Translations under genes and position numbers: made by a program
Notes under the pieces: model-generated
What the model saw: the letters and a program-made list of their open reading frames with translations, nothing else
Database searches by the model: none
Told to the model about the DNA's origin: nothing
Assembly: GCA_050180235.1 (NCBI GenBank)
Contig: JBFXEJ010000043.1
Coordinates: forward strand, 1 to 44,898
Direction: 5' to 3'
From: JAABRU01 sp050180235
GTDB taxonomy: Bacteria > Desulfobacterota > Desulfobacteria > Desulfobacterales > Desulfococcaceae
Length of the DNA: 44,898 bases
In this document: positions 23,476 through 32,155 of the stretch, piece after piece
Position numbering within the stretch: position 1 is the stretch's first letter
Layout of the letters: every line of letters begins with the position of its first letter

Positions 23476-25377
23476 ATGGATAAAACAGAAAACAGAGAGA
23501 ACCCTGAAGCAAAAAACAGGGTCGGTGTGTATATCTGCTACTGCGGTGGCAATATTTCCGATCATGTGGATGTGGAAAAGGTTCGCGAACGTGTGGAAAA
23601 CCTGCCCGGGGTGGCTGTGGCAAGAACCAATATGTTCATGTGCTCTGATCCCGGACAGCAACTGATTATGGATGATCTGAAAAACGGAACCGTTGATCGG
23701 ATTGTCGTGGCCTCCTGTGCGCCCAGTCTGCATGAAACAACATTCCGAAGCGCGGTTTCCCGTGCCGGAGCCAATCCCTATATTTATGAACATGCCAATA
23801 TCCGCGAGCAGGTCAGTTGGGTGCATCACGGAGATCCGGCCACAGAAAAAGCGGAAAAACTCATCTCCATGGCCGCAGCCAAGGCCGGGAAACTGGTTCC
23901 GCTGGAGCCGATTCGGGTAAACGCGAGAAAGCACGCCACTGTAATCGGAGGCGGCATTGCGGGTCTTCGGGTGGCAAAAGACCTTGCAGACTGCGGCATT
24001 GAGGTGGCTCTGATTGAAAAAACCCCATTTCTGGGAGGAAATCTGGCATCACTGGATCGGATTGCACCTACCGGAGAGTCTGCCAAAGATCTGCTCTGCG
24101 GACTTGCCCGTGAGGTATTGCAGCATCCGGCCATTACAGTGCATACCTGCGCAGGTGTGGAATCCTTCAGCGGTTATGTGGGCAGTTTCACCCTGGGCAT
24201 AAAAAAACAGTCTTCGGAATCTGTGCACCCGGAGGCAGGCAAACACAGGACAGGTGATTTTGTTCCTTTTGCAGGTGTTTTTGGCGGGGACTGTCCGAAT
24301 TCATTTGTCATTGAAACCGGCGTGGTTGTTCTGGCAACCGGATTCAAATCCTGCACACCCGGAGCTGGGGAATACGGTTTCGGAACTTACCGGGAAGTCA
24401 TCACGCTTCCGGAACTGATTAAGCATATGGCCAGCGGCCGGAATTTGGGGAATTTTCTGGAAGTCAACGGGAAAAAAATCCGCAGTATGGCCATAATCCA
24501 CTGTGTGGGCAGCCGTCAGATTCCCGGAATTCATCCGGAAAATGAATCAGGCCATTTAAACGAATACTGCTCCCGTGTCTGCTGCACAGCGGCCCTGAAC
24601 ACGGCCAATATGATCAGGCAGACCTATTCCGGAACCCGCATTTATGATTTTTACCGGGATATCCGGACCTACGGGCGGGATCAGGAAACCCTGTATGAGC
24701 AGACAGCCCGGAATCAGGTGGTTTTTTTCCGCTTTGAACCGGATGAGGCTCCGCAGGTTTCTGCAAACAGCAGCGTGTCTGAGGAGTCTTTTCCCCTTTG
24801 CGTCAAAGTGAAGGATGTGCTGACCTTTGGAGAAGAAATTGAAGCACCGGTGGATCTGGTCGTGCTTGCCACCGGAATTGAACCCAATAATGTTTCGGAT
24901 CTGGTGGAAAAAATGAAGCTGCCGGTGGGAACAGATCGCTTTCTGCTGGAAGTCCATCCCAAACTGCGCCCGGTTGAACTGCCTGTTTCCGGAATATTTC
25001 TGGCCGGAACCTGTCAGGCTCCCATGGACACAGGGGAATCCTGCAATGCAGCGGGTGCTGCTGCTGCCAAGGCTGCCGCTCTGCTGGATCGCGGCTATGT
25101 GGAACTGGATCCCTTTGTGGCCGAGGTCAATCCTGAAAAGTGCATCGGAACAGGCGACTGTGTCAGTGCCTGCATCAGAGAAGGGGCTCTGCGCCTTGCT
25201 GAAGTGGAAAAAGACGGGCAGATCGTCAAACAGGCACAGGTGTCGCCCGCTCTCTGCCTAGGCTGCGGGGCATGTGTTGCAGTGTGTTCACAGAATGCCA
25301 TTGATATTGCCGGATGGACTCTGAGCCAGTACGAAGCTATGGTTGACAGGATTGTCGCGGAAGAAATTCCGGCATGA
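23476..25377 (+). CDS. hdrA: HdrA-like FAD iron-sulfur protein 2
   Basis: 633 residues in canonical HdrA order. An N-terminal domain has VYICYCGGNIS. An FAD motif VIGGGIAGLRVAKDLA sits near residue 156. An IHCVGSRQ segment and a CSRVCC pair follow. The C-terminus holds two ferredoxin-like motifs. The first (CIGTGDCVSAC) has Thr where the second Cys should be and Ile after the last Cys, so only three ligands remain; it may hold a 3Fe or labile cluster or none. The second (CLGCGACVAVC) is intact. It pairs with the preceding HdrA and the MvhD, HdrC and HdrB-like proteins. It starts 18 bp after hdrA1, with CAGGAG upstream. Confidence 0.9.
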   Translation: MDKTENRENPEAKNRVGVYICYCGGNISDHVDVEKVRERVENLPGVAVARTNMFMCSDPGQQLIMDDLKNGTVDRIVVASCAPSLHETTFRSAVSRAGANPYIYEHANIREQVSWVHHGDPATEKAEKLISMAAAKAGKLVPLEPIRVNARKHATVIGGGIAGLRVAKDLADCGIEVALIEKTPFLGGNLASLDRIAPTGESAKDLLCGLAREVLQHPAITVHTCAGVESFSGYVGSFTLGIKKQSSESVHPEAGKHRTGDFVPFAGVFGGDCPNSFVIETGVVVLATGFKSCTPGAGEYGFGTYREVITLPELIKHMASGRNLGNFLEVNGKKIRSMAIIHCVGSRQIPGIHPENESGHLNEYCSRVCCTAALNTANMIRQTYSGTRIYDFYRDIRTYGRDQETLYEQTARNQVVFFRFEPDEAPQVSANSSVSEESFPLCVKVKDVLTFGEEIEAPVDLVVLATGIEPNNVSDLVEKMKLPVGTDRFLLEVHPKLRPVELPVSGIFLAGTCQAPMDTGESCNAAGAAAAKAAALLDRGYVELDPFVAEVNPEKCIGTGDCVSACIREGALRLAEVEKDGQIVKQAQVSPALCLGCGACVAVCSQNAIDIAGWTLSQYEAMVDRIVAEEIPA

Positions 25378-25431
25378 CAAAATCTTCATTCAAAACAGAG
25401 CATCATGAAATATGCAAAATGAGGGATAGCA

Positions 25432-25749
25432 ATGCCTGAAGAAAAGACAGCAAAACAGGGGAAAAGTGATGCGATGAAAGCACTTCGCCGAGCCCGCAAA
25501 GAAAAGACCGATCAGGTTTCCGCGCGGGTCAGGGAACAGAAAAAATCCCTGAAGTCCATAAGGGCGCAACTGGAAAATGCGGCACTCACTGTTCCGGAAC
25601 TGGCTGCGGCAACCGGCATGGCAGCGGATGAAGTGCTGTGGTATATATCCGCCATGAAAAAATACGGTCAGATTGCTGAAAAGGAAAAAGATGAGGGATA
25701 TTTCCGATATTCACTGACCGCAGCCAAAGAAATAAGCGGTGAGGACTGA
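25432..25749 (+). CDS. Small winged-helix-like protein in hdr operon
   Basis: 105 residues. The first 55 are highly basic and coiled-coil-like (KALRRARKEKTDQVSARVRE). The rest looks like a winged-helix module (ALTVPELAAATGMAADEVL, then KKYGQIAEK and a final strand GYFRYSLT). It may bind DNA or act as an assembly factor for the neighbouring Hdr proteins; neither is shown. GAGGGATAGCA precedes the ATG. Small genes of this kind sit in Hdr clusters of sulfate reducers, and I do not know a defined function. Confidence 0.75.
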   Translation: MPEEKTAKQGKSDAMKALRRARKEKTDQVSARVREQKKSLKSIRAQLENAALTVPELAAATGMAADEVLWYISAMKKYGQIAEKEKDEGYFRYSLTAAKEISGED

Positions 25750-25805
25750 AAAGCGGCATTCCGTATCGCTGTGCAGCCCTTACCATTGAATTCAAGGAGA
25801 GCCAT

Positions 25806-26108
25806 ATGCCGGTAATTAATCCGAATTTTATTGAAGAAATGAAACCTTTCGGGGAGGACATGCCCCTGGCCTGCTTTAACTGCGGAACCTGTGCGGCCAT
25901 CTGCCCCCTGATCTCGGATCACTTTCCCAGAAAAATGATCCGCTATATTCAGATCGGGGCCAAAGACAGGATTCTGGATCAGGCACAGGATCTCTGGAAG
26001 TGTCTGCACTGCGGAATGTGCACCCAGACCTGCCCCAGAGGGGCAAATCCGGGAGAAATCATCCTGAGCCTGAAACGCTATGTTCTTGCAAACTGGAGGA
26101 GAGCCTGA
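25806..26108 (+). CDS. hdrC: HdrC-like ferredoxin subunit
   Basis: 100 residues with two [4Fe-4S] motifs, C-FN-C-GT-C-AAIC and C-LH-C-GM-C-TQTC, and the helical spacer KMIRYIQIGAKD typical of HdrC/GlpC. It relays electrons from HdrA to HdrB. AAGGAGAGCC precedes the ATG. The HdrB gene starts two bases after its stop. Confidence 0.92.
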   Translation: MPVINPNFIEEMKPFGEDMPLACFNCGTCAAICPLISDHFPRKMIRYIQIGAKDRILDQAQDLWKCLHCGMCTQTCPRGANPGEIILSLKRYVLANWRRA

Positions 26109-26110
26109 TC

Positions 26111-27043
26111 ATGTATAATCCCAGGGATATTATTGATGTCATTGCCGCGAATGTCAGAATGACCCGGAATCCGTTCGGCATTCCCAAATTTCTGCTCAAT
26201 CAGTGGCATAAAAACCTTCAGATACCCCGGACAGGGGATGCCATGCTTTTTACCGGACTGATGTACCAGTTTGTGCCCTATATTGAGACATCAACGGATT
26301 ATCTGGCAAAATTTGAAGATTCGGAATGGGCGCAGTATCTCCGCTATGCCCGGTATGTGCCGGGTTATCTGTCCGGGCTTGGGCTGTCGCTGATAACGCA
26401 CGGTACGGAAAAAAAGAAATATGATGCAATTCTCCAGGCCATTGCCCGCATTCTGACTGCCTCCCGTGTCAGTTTTTTCTACAGGCCCGAACTGGATGAT
26501 TACAGCGGTGTTCTGCTTTATGATCTGGGGGATCAGCAGGAATTTGTCCGTCATGCCCGTTATGTGGCGCAGAAACTGAAAAAAAACGGCATCAGAAAAC
26601 TGATTACAGTGGATCCGCATACCACTTATGCACTGAAAGTTCTGTTTCCGAAATATGCGGATGAATCCTTTGATGTCACCCCCTATTTTGAACTGCTCAA
26701 TCTGCATTCCCATAACGGAACGCGGCGCGTGACACTTCACGATCCCTGTTTTTACGGCAGATATCTGGAAGTGTCTGATGCGCCCCGCCGGGTACTCTCA
26801 GGCATGGGCATAGAGTGTGTCAATGTCCGTGATTCAGGTCTGTTCACCAGTTGCTGCGGCGGGCCTGCGGAATCCATATCCCCGAAACTGTCCGGGTCCA
26901 TCGTGAAAAAACGCGTGGCGGATCTGGAACAGACAGGTGAACAGATTGTGGCTATGTGTCCCATCTGTCTGGGCAATCTGAGAAAAGCCGGAGCCAAAGT
27001 AAAGGATCTGGCAACCGTGATTGCGGATGGGCTGGACGGATAA
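26111..27043 (+). CDS. hdrB: HdrB/HdrD-like protein with one CCG domain
   Basis: 310 residues. Only one complete CCG cluster motif is present: HDPCFYGRY (Cys ~213), FTSCCGGP and MCPICLGNL. The N-terminal half contains no cysteine at all, unlike classical HdrB with two CCG domains, so it would hold one rather than two noncubane clusters. It is predicted soluble. The ATG at 26111 with GGAGGAG upstream is the start; a longer open frame inside hdrC is not coding. Its electron acceptor is not a methanogen heterodisulfide; in this operon a sulfur species bound to TusA or DsrE is the most likely substrate (inference). Confidence 0.85.
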   Translation: MYNPRDIIDVIAANVRMTRNPFGIPKFLLNQWHKNLQIPRTGDAMLFTGLMYQFVPYIETSTDYLAKFEDSEWAQYLRYARYVPGYLSGLGLSLITHGTEKKKYDAILQAIARILTASRVSFFYRPELDDYSGVLLYDLGDQQEFVRHARYVAQKLKKNGIRKLITVDPHTTYALKVLFPKYADESFDVTPYFELLNLHSHNGTRRVTLHDPCFYGRYLEVSDAPRRVLSGMGIECVNVRDSGLFTSCCGGPAESISPKLSGSIVKKRVADLEQTGEQIVAMCPICLGNLRKAGAKVKDLATVIADGLDG

Positions 27044-27062
27044 TTGTGCTGCGGTTCAAAAA

Positions 27063-27190
27063 AAGTAGCATAAGCTTCCAGCTTGTGCTGTAAATCATGA
27101 ACAGGCCGGAAGCCTGTTCTACTGTCTTAAAAGTATCATAAGCTTCCAGCTTATGCTGCGGATTATGAACAGGCCGGAAGCCTGTTCCAC
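27063..27190 (+). repeat. Duplicated GAACAGGCCGGAAGCCTGTTC hairpin
   Basis: A ~60-bp unit occurs twice in tandem (near 27065 and 27130). Each has AAGCTTCCAGCTT and ACAGGCCGGAAGCCTGT hairpins. Lying between hdrB and dsrE, they could attenuate transcription or mark a processing site in the operon. Similar single hairpins are near 12650 and 28730. Confidence 0.65.
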
Positions 27191-27215
27191 ACTGAATTAA
27201 AAGGAGAAATATATC

Positions 27216-27590
27216 ATGGAAGAAAAAAGCGAGAAAATTTTTTATCTGCTGACCTGTGCTGCGGAACACCCTGAAAAAGCTGCTATTCCCTTTGTGCTGG
27301 GGAATGCCGCACTGTCAATGGATGTCGGTGCAACTGTCTGTCTGCAGGCCAGCGGAGTTTATCTGGCCCAGAAAGGATACATAGATCATATGCCGCCCGG
27401 AGGCGGTTTTCCGCCCATCAAAAAACTTATCAGTGATTTTCTGGAACTGGGTGGAAAAATATGGGTCTGCGTGCCCTGCATCAAAGAGCGGAATATCGCG
27501 GAGGAAGATCTGATTGAAGGTGCACAGACCACAGCCGGTGCAAGTGTCAATCTGGAAGCAATGGCCTCAAATGCAGTCTTTGTTTTTTAA
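27216..27590 (+). CDS. dsrE: DsrE/DsrF-family sulfur-handling protein
   Basis: 124 residues in the DsrE/F/H fold: FYLLTCAAEHPEKAAIPF, then GATVCLQASGVYL and LGGKIWVCVPCIKER. Cys residues near 82 and 85 (VCVPC) are candidates for a persulfide carrier. AAAGGAGAAATAT precedes the ATG. TusA and DsrE at opposite ends of the operon suggest sulfur transfer through the Hdr-like complex; the functional partner pairing is inferred. This is the last gene before a MITE. Confidence 0.88.
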   Translation: MEEKSEKIFYLLTCAAEHPEKAAIPFVLGNAALSMDVGATVCLQASGVYLAQKGYIDHMPPGGGFPPIKKLISDFLELGGKIWVCVPCIKERNIAEEDLIEGAQTTAGASVNLEAMASNAVFVF

Positions 27591-27613
27591 GCAAACCGGA
27601 TATTTCCGCGTGC

Positions 27614-27719
27614 AAGGTGATTTCCGGAAAAGAATATACCGCCAAAGTATCAGAAGCTTCCGGCTTTTGCTCTGTGCCTGTTAACTGAACCGGGATATTT
27701 ATTTTCAGAAACCGCCTAA
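27614..27719. mobile_element. MITE family A, copy 5
   Basis: AAGGTGATTTCCGGAAAA and TTTTCAGAAACCGCCTAA ends, inverted orientation, 106 bp. Its uninterrupted AATATACCGCC shows the target into which the nested element of copy 1 inserted. A 14-bp perfect hairpin (GACTTCCGAAGTT and complement) follows at 27721-27751. Confidence 0.75.
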
Positions 27720-27974
27720 AGACTTCCGAAGTTTTCAGAACTTCGGAAGTCTGATCCGGGAAATCTGTGCACGGCTTATGGCCGGGTACCTAAAAATAAC
27801 CTGAGTTCGGTACAGCATCGGCCTGATAGCTGCAATCTTTGTTAAACTTCGGGCATTTTGTGTCTTCGTGGCGGAAAACGGCCGCAAAAACACACAAAGT
27901 CTGACCTGCGTGTTTTTTTTCAGAAATACAGACAGATTTATGCCGAACTCAGGTTAAAAATAAAAGGAATAATC

Positions 27975-28682
27975 ATGATGCAGAAGCAAAACCATTATCC
28001 GCCATGCCGTATAACCGATCTGGTGGATCTGAAAAAGCAGGGGGCTGATGTCACCTGTCAGACCAATTTTGAAATTCTGCCGGTTGATTTTGCCCATCAG
28101 GACAATCCGTTTCAGGCCCACATCTTTCTTTGTGTGTTTAACGGAACTGCCAATGGCAAAGAATATGCTTTCCGGAAATGCTATTCAAGGGGATGTTCGC
28201 ACAACCTCTGCCCCCATGTTTCCCAGGCGGTCATGATTGCCAACAGGTATCTGCAAAGGGATTACCACAGGCTGGAGCAGGCGGGGATACAGGTTGACAA
28301 ACGGCTGTTCACACTAGATGAAATGATGGTGAAATTTGAAATCAGCCATGAAAAATCAGCCCAGGCTATGACGATTCATGACTTCATAGCGCTTGTAAAA
28401 GAGGGGGAAGGAGTCAGTGTTGAACCGATCCTGGAACCGGTTTCCGCTGTGGAGCATTTTGCCAATCAGCAGAGCAGAATGATATTTCTGATGGCAGAGT
28501 TCCGAGTCAACTGCCGGGGAAAAAACACCCGATATGAACGCTGTCTGGCCTGCTATCCGGCTGATGCGGAACATGCTGAAAAAATGGAAAAAAATGCAAC
28601 AGCCAACCAGCGCCTGAAATTATTGTACGAAGAACTCGAAAAGGCCGGAATCAGGTATGAGAAGCGGTATTTTGGTGAATAG
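27975..28682 (+). CDS. Cys/His-rich protein with SWIM-like motif
   Basis: A 235-residue soluble protein. The only clear motif is CYSRGCSHNLCPHVSQAV (about residues 73-90), a C-x4-C-x4-C-x-H arrangement resembling a SWIM zinc finger, followed by a helical region and a late CLACYPAD. No other domain is recognisable. AAAGGAAT precedes ATG 27975 (a second ATG is at 27978). It stands alone between MITEs with no operon partner. A metal- or nucleic-acid-binding role is possible but unproven. Confidence 0.7.
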   Translation: MMQKQNHYPPCRITDLVDLKKQGADVTCQTNFEILPVDFAHQDNPFQAHIFLCVFNGTANGKEYAFRKCYSRGCSHNLCPHVSQAVMIANRYLQRDYHRLEQAGIQVDKRLFTLDEMMVKFEISHEKSAQAMTIHDFIALVKEGEGVSVEPILEPVSAVEHFANQQSRMIFLMAEFRVNCRGKNTRYERCLACYPADAEHAEKMEKNATANQRLKLLYEELEKAGIRYEKRYFGE

Positions 28683-28790
28683 CCGCAGGTGAAAGACTTA
28701 TCCTTTCCGGAAATAAAAATCAGCTAAGGCTTCCAGTTTGTGCTGCCGCGCATGAATGAACAAACTGGAAGCTTGTAATATCTTATTTTT

Positions 28791-28947
28791 GGTAGTGGGT
28801 CAAATCCGTTGATGACGGTCTCCCCTCCCTTGAGGGAGGGGCAGGGGGAGGGTGAAAACATCAGTTTGTTACAGGATATTATTTTTACCCCTCCCCTGAC
28901 CCCTCCCACAAGGGGAGGGGGATTTTCAACGGATTTGACCCACTACC
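28791..28947. mobile_element. MITE family B, complete copy
   Basis: A 157-bp element with perfect 22-bp inverted ends starting GGTAGTGGGTCAAATCCG and ending CGGATTTGACCCACTACC. The interior has a GC-rich hairpin and a CCCCTCCC motif on either side. Solo ends of the same family are at 7983, 14624 and 44774. Confidence 0.85.
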
Positions 28948-29081
28948 TTATTTTTCTGAAGTCTGCTGAACAAAGGCCGCCTGCCCAGCAGAGGGATTGA
29001 TCATGCGCAGCTTTTTGAAAAATGCAGTTTGGTGACAGTGTTCAGAAGTACGAAGCCCCCTGAATTCACATTTCCAAAAAT

Positions 29082-30533
29082 TCATCTCCCGGAGCCTTCC
29101 CTGTTCATGATTTTCCGCACCAGAACATCGGGATCATGCAGGACAGACAGATGGCGTTCGGTTTTGGGACATGCCAGATCCGCAAAACGGGTATCCACAA
29201 ATTTTTCCAGATCCACCAGTTTTCCGATGCCCATTTTTTCAGTCATATAACGCTGCATTCTTTCCAGATCCTCTGCAACCGGATACAGATCATCGGTTTT
29301 GATGCCGCATGGTTCGCTGAGAACCTGGGCAAGCATGGAAACATTGAGTTTCATTTCCTCTTCCGGATCAAGAAAATCCACTGCTATCCGGGCTGCGCTT
29401 TCCGGATTATGCTCAATGAACATCCCCGCTCTGACCAGCATTTCCGTGAATTCCTGCACAGCATCCGGATGCTGTTCTATCATTTTTTCCTGTACGGCCA
29501 CCACGCAGCAGGGGTGATACTCCCACAGTTCACCGGAAAGAAACAGGAGTTCCGCTCCTCCGTCTGCAATGGTTTTGGCGCCGACCGGCTGAGCGACCAT
29601 AAATCCGCATGATTCATTGGAAATTTTCAGAAATTCCGGCATCTGCACAGGCGGAAGCACCTCAAAAATGACATCCAGATCTTTGCGGCCCACCAGCCCG
29701 GCTTTCAGACCGATTTCCCGGAAAAACATGCTGGCAAGCATATGATGGATGGAAAGCATATGCGGAATATAGAAGATTTTGTTTTTGAAATACTTCCGCA
29801 GGGAGGAACGGCTTTCCGCACGTTTGCTTTTTACGCAGATACTGCCGTTTTTGTGCGCAAAAAGCGTAAGCCGGATGGGAACCCCGTAACTGAACAGATC
29901 CATGGCAATGGGCGCCAGGACAAGGGCGGCATCCGTGTCTCCGTCCTCCAGAGATTTCATCACCGGATTCCAGCCGGACATGCACACGGTCTCCAGTTCA
30001 AAATAGCGGGGGCTGTATTCCCCCTTTTCAATCATATGTTTCAGAACTCCCAGAACCAGGTGATCCGTGATCTGAATATGTCCCACACGCAGACGGACTT
30101 TTGAAACACCTTTTATGTCAGACTGCTTTTCACTGACTTCCTTTTTTCCCGCGGGGAGGCTCTCTTCCAGAACCTGCCGCAGTTCCTCAGAGGAAAAGGG
30201 TTTGGTGATAAACCCGCTTGCCCCTGCATCCACTGCTTTTTCTGTTTTCCTTTTTTCTGCCTGGGCCGTTGCCATTACAAAGGGAATCTCCCGGAACTCC
30301 TCCTGTGACCGAACCCAGACCAGCAGATCGTATCCGCTCATGTCCGGCATGTTCCAGTCGCTGATGATCAGTCCGGTATCCCTGTTTTCCCCCAGCAGTT
30401 TCATGGCCCTGATGCCGTTATCCGCTTCCAGAATCTGCGTAAAACCCAGTTTCCGCAGTGTTGCGGTTTCCATCTTCCGTGTGGCGTGAAAATCCTCCAC
30501 AAGCAGTATTTTTATTTCTGTATCCAAGCCCAT
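29082..30533 (-). CDS. Receiver domain fused to a solute-binding domain
   Basis: A 483-residue cytoplasmic protein without a signal peptide. Residues 1-125 are a receiver (D13-D14-type pocket in LLVEDFHAT, phospho-Asp59 in IISDWNMPD, Lys near 116 in FITKPF). Residues ~150-450 resemble a TauA/NrtA-type (NMT1-like) solute-binding fold: VRLRVGHIQITDHLVLGVLK, a hinge near VMKSLEDGDTDAALVLAP and C-terminal AGMFIEHNPESAARIAVDFL. Solute-binding proteins are normally periplasmic, so here the fold probably binds a small cytoplasmic ligand or acts as an output or enzyme-like domain. The divergent gene pair at 31.3 kb encodes exported binding proteins. Confidence 0.8.
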   Translation of the reverse strand: MGLDTEIKILLVEDFHATRKMETATLRKLGFTQILEADNGIRAMKLLGENRDTGLIISDWNMPDMSGYDLLVWVRSQEEFREIPFVMATAQAEKRKTEKAVDAGASGFITKPFSSEELRQVLEESLPAGKKEVSEKQSDIKGVSKVRLRVGHIQITDHLVLGVLKHMIEKGEYSPRYFELETVCMSGWNPVMKSLEDGDTDAALVLAPIAMDLFSYGVPIRLTLFAHKNGSICVKSKRAESRSSLRKYFKNKIFYIPHMLSIHHMLASMFFREIGLKAGLVGRKDLDVIFEVLPPVQMPEFLKISNESCGFMVAQPVGAKTIADGGAELLFLSGELWEYHPCCVVAVQEKMIEQHPDAVQEFTEMLVRAGMFIEHNPESAARIAVDFLDPEEEMKLNVSMLAQVLSEPCGIKTDDLYPVAEDLERMQRYMTEKMGIGKLVDLEKFVDTRFADLACPKTERHLSVLHDPDVLVRKIMNREGSGR

Positions 30534-31315
30534 TTTCCCTATCTCCCTTCAGCATATGTGAACTGACTGCAATCTCAGTATGTTTTTCTTTATCCGGACT
30601 GCCGGAGTGAATGTCTGGCTCAGTCTGCCGGACTTTCCGTTTTACACCCGTTTTCTGATTTTGACAGATTCCGCAAAAAATAACAAGTCTGTTGAATTTC
30701 TTTTTTTCCTATGTTATTCAGACAAAACACAGTCCGTATCGCTTACCCAGGCCGTGGCATCTCTGAAAATATGCAGACTGTTTAAAAAATAAGGTATAAC
30801 AGATGATCCGCTTTTGGTTTTTCCGGCACAAAAGTTGTTTTAACCGTCAGCAAAAGGCATCTGATTGTCTGATTATAAGAATCTGTTCCGATTTTTGGAA
30901 AAACCGGAACTGCATCACTATACATGCAGTGTATCTTTTTGTCAAAAATATGCAAGATGATTTTGCTTTTTTTATGTTCCTCTGCCATGCCGACCTTTTT
31001 GCAGAAAAAAACGGCAGTGGGATTTTTTTATTTTTCTGTACTGGCAGGGCAGGGGCAGGCCAGGCTGTTTTCCGAAGGGCGGACACAGGGAACCGCGCAC
31101 TGCAAACATCCTCCGAAGATATAATGCCTTTCTGAAAACAGAATATCCCGGCAGAGCGGCAGTATTCGGAAGAAAATATTGAATATCCCTTGTACGCAGA
31201 CGGTTTTTCAGGTATTTCCAATATCGCAGTGCAGAAGACAGGACTGACAAACGGATCTGAACGGGAGTGCAGGCATACCTGCATATTATAAATACCCAAA
31301 CACATGGACTGATGT
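30534..31315. other. 780-bp gene-free divergent region
   Basis: No supported gene. It contains MITE family C copy 2 (30795-30925) and AT-rich sequence that probably holds promoters for the divergent receiver and binding-protein genes. A small palindrome GCAGGCATACCTGC lies at ~31270. Confidence 0.5.
30795..30925. mobile_element. MITE family C, copy 2
   Basis: GATGATCC and TTTTGGTTTTTCC at one end, GATTTTTGGAAAAACC at the other. Interior blocks GCACAAAAGTTG and GATTATAAGAATCTGTTCCG align with 39963-40105 in reverse. Confidence 0.55.
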
Positions 31316-32155
31316 ATGAATCAATACAGAAAAAAACAGGCACTATGGCTGAATTTTACAAAGGTATTTCTCTGCCTCAGCATATTGCTGTTTCCGGTAT
31401 ATGCCGGAACAGCCGCAGGGCAGGAGAAAGTCATGATCTTTTTTTACAGCTCAGAAACAAATATCAACAATTTCAAATCACTGAAGATGGGATTCGATAC
31501 ATGGCTTTCCCGTTTCGGTTCGTATGAATTTCAGCCCTTCAGCGACCGGCAGACCTTTGAAAACCATATCCGGGGAAAGCAGAACTGTCTGCTGCTGCTG
31601 TCAAGCTGGCATTACAGCATAATCGGAAAGGAGTACAGTCTTGCGCCTCTGCTGACCGGTGTGCGCAACGGGAAAAAATACCAGAAACGCATTCTGGTGG
31701 CTGCGTCCGAATCCGCAGGGCCGGATATTCTGCGCAAAGGGCCTGTGGCCTCGGCCGGCAATCAGGATTATACCCGGAGTGAGCTTCTGCAGATGTTCGG
31801 GGAAAAAACAGCCGCTGATTCTGCCAGAATACTTACTGTTCCAAAAGATATTGACGCACTGATGTCCGTGGGTTTTGACATGTCCAAATCCGCTCTGATT
31901 ACAGAAAGCACCCTGGACAGTCTGAAAGCCACTGACCCTGTTCTTTACAAAAAAATGAAAACCGTTGGCGCAGGCCGTGAATCCCTGCTTCTGATTCTGG
32001 CAGCCCCCCGGTCTTTTACAGATGGGGCCCGGAATCTGTTGCATGTGATACAGGAAATGCCCGGGCAGCCAGGGGGAGCGGATATTGTCAAAATGCTTGA
32101 TCTGGACGGATGGCAGCCGGCTGATCCGTCTGATATTTCAAAACTGGAGGGCTAA
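31316..32155 (+). CDS. Exported PhnD/SsuA-like solute-binding protein
   Basis: 279 residues with a signal peptide (basic MNQYRKKQALW, hydrophobic FLCLSILLFPVYAG, probable cleavage after AGTAAG). The rest has a PBP-II-like pattern (FKSLKMGFDTWL, LLLLSSWHYSII, LTVPKDIDALMSVGF). It is directly followed by a second binding protein gene with no gap. No ABC permease or ATPase is adjacent, so it may serve a sensor kinase or receiver rather than uptake (inference). Ligand unknown. The Shine-Dalgarno before the ATG is weak. Confidence 0.75.
   Translation: MNQYRKKQALWLNFTKVFLCLSILLFPVYAGTAAGQEKVMIFFYSSETNINNFKSLKMGFDTWLSRFGSYEFQPFSDRQTFENHIRGKQNCLLLLSSWHYSIIGKEYSLAPLLTGVRNGKKYQKRILVAASESAGPDILRKGPVASAGNQDYTRSELLQMFGEKTAADSARILTVPKDIDALMSVGFDMSKSALITESTLDSLKATDPVLYKKMKTVGAGRESLLLILAAPRSFTDGARNLLHVIQEMPGQPGGADIVKMLDLDGWQPADPSDISKLEG

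Noticed and set aside
26000..26110. N-terminal extension of the HdrB-like gene inside hdrC
   Set aside because: ATG 26111 has a strong GGAGGAG site and the extension lies in the coding frame of hdrC; it shows no HdrB similarity.
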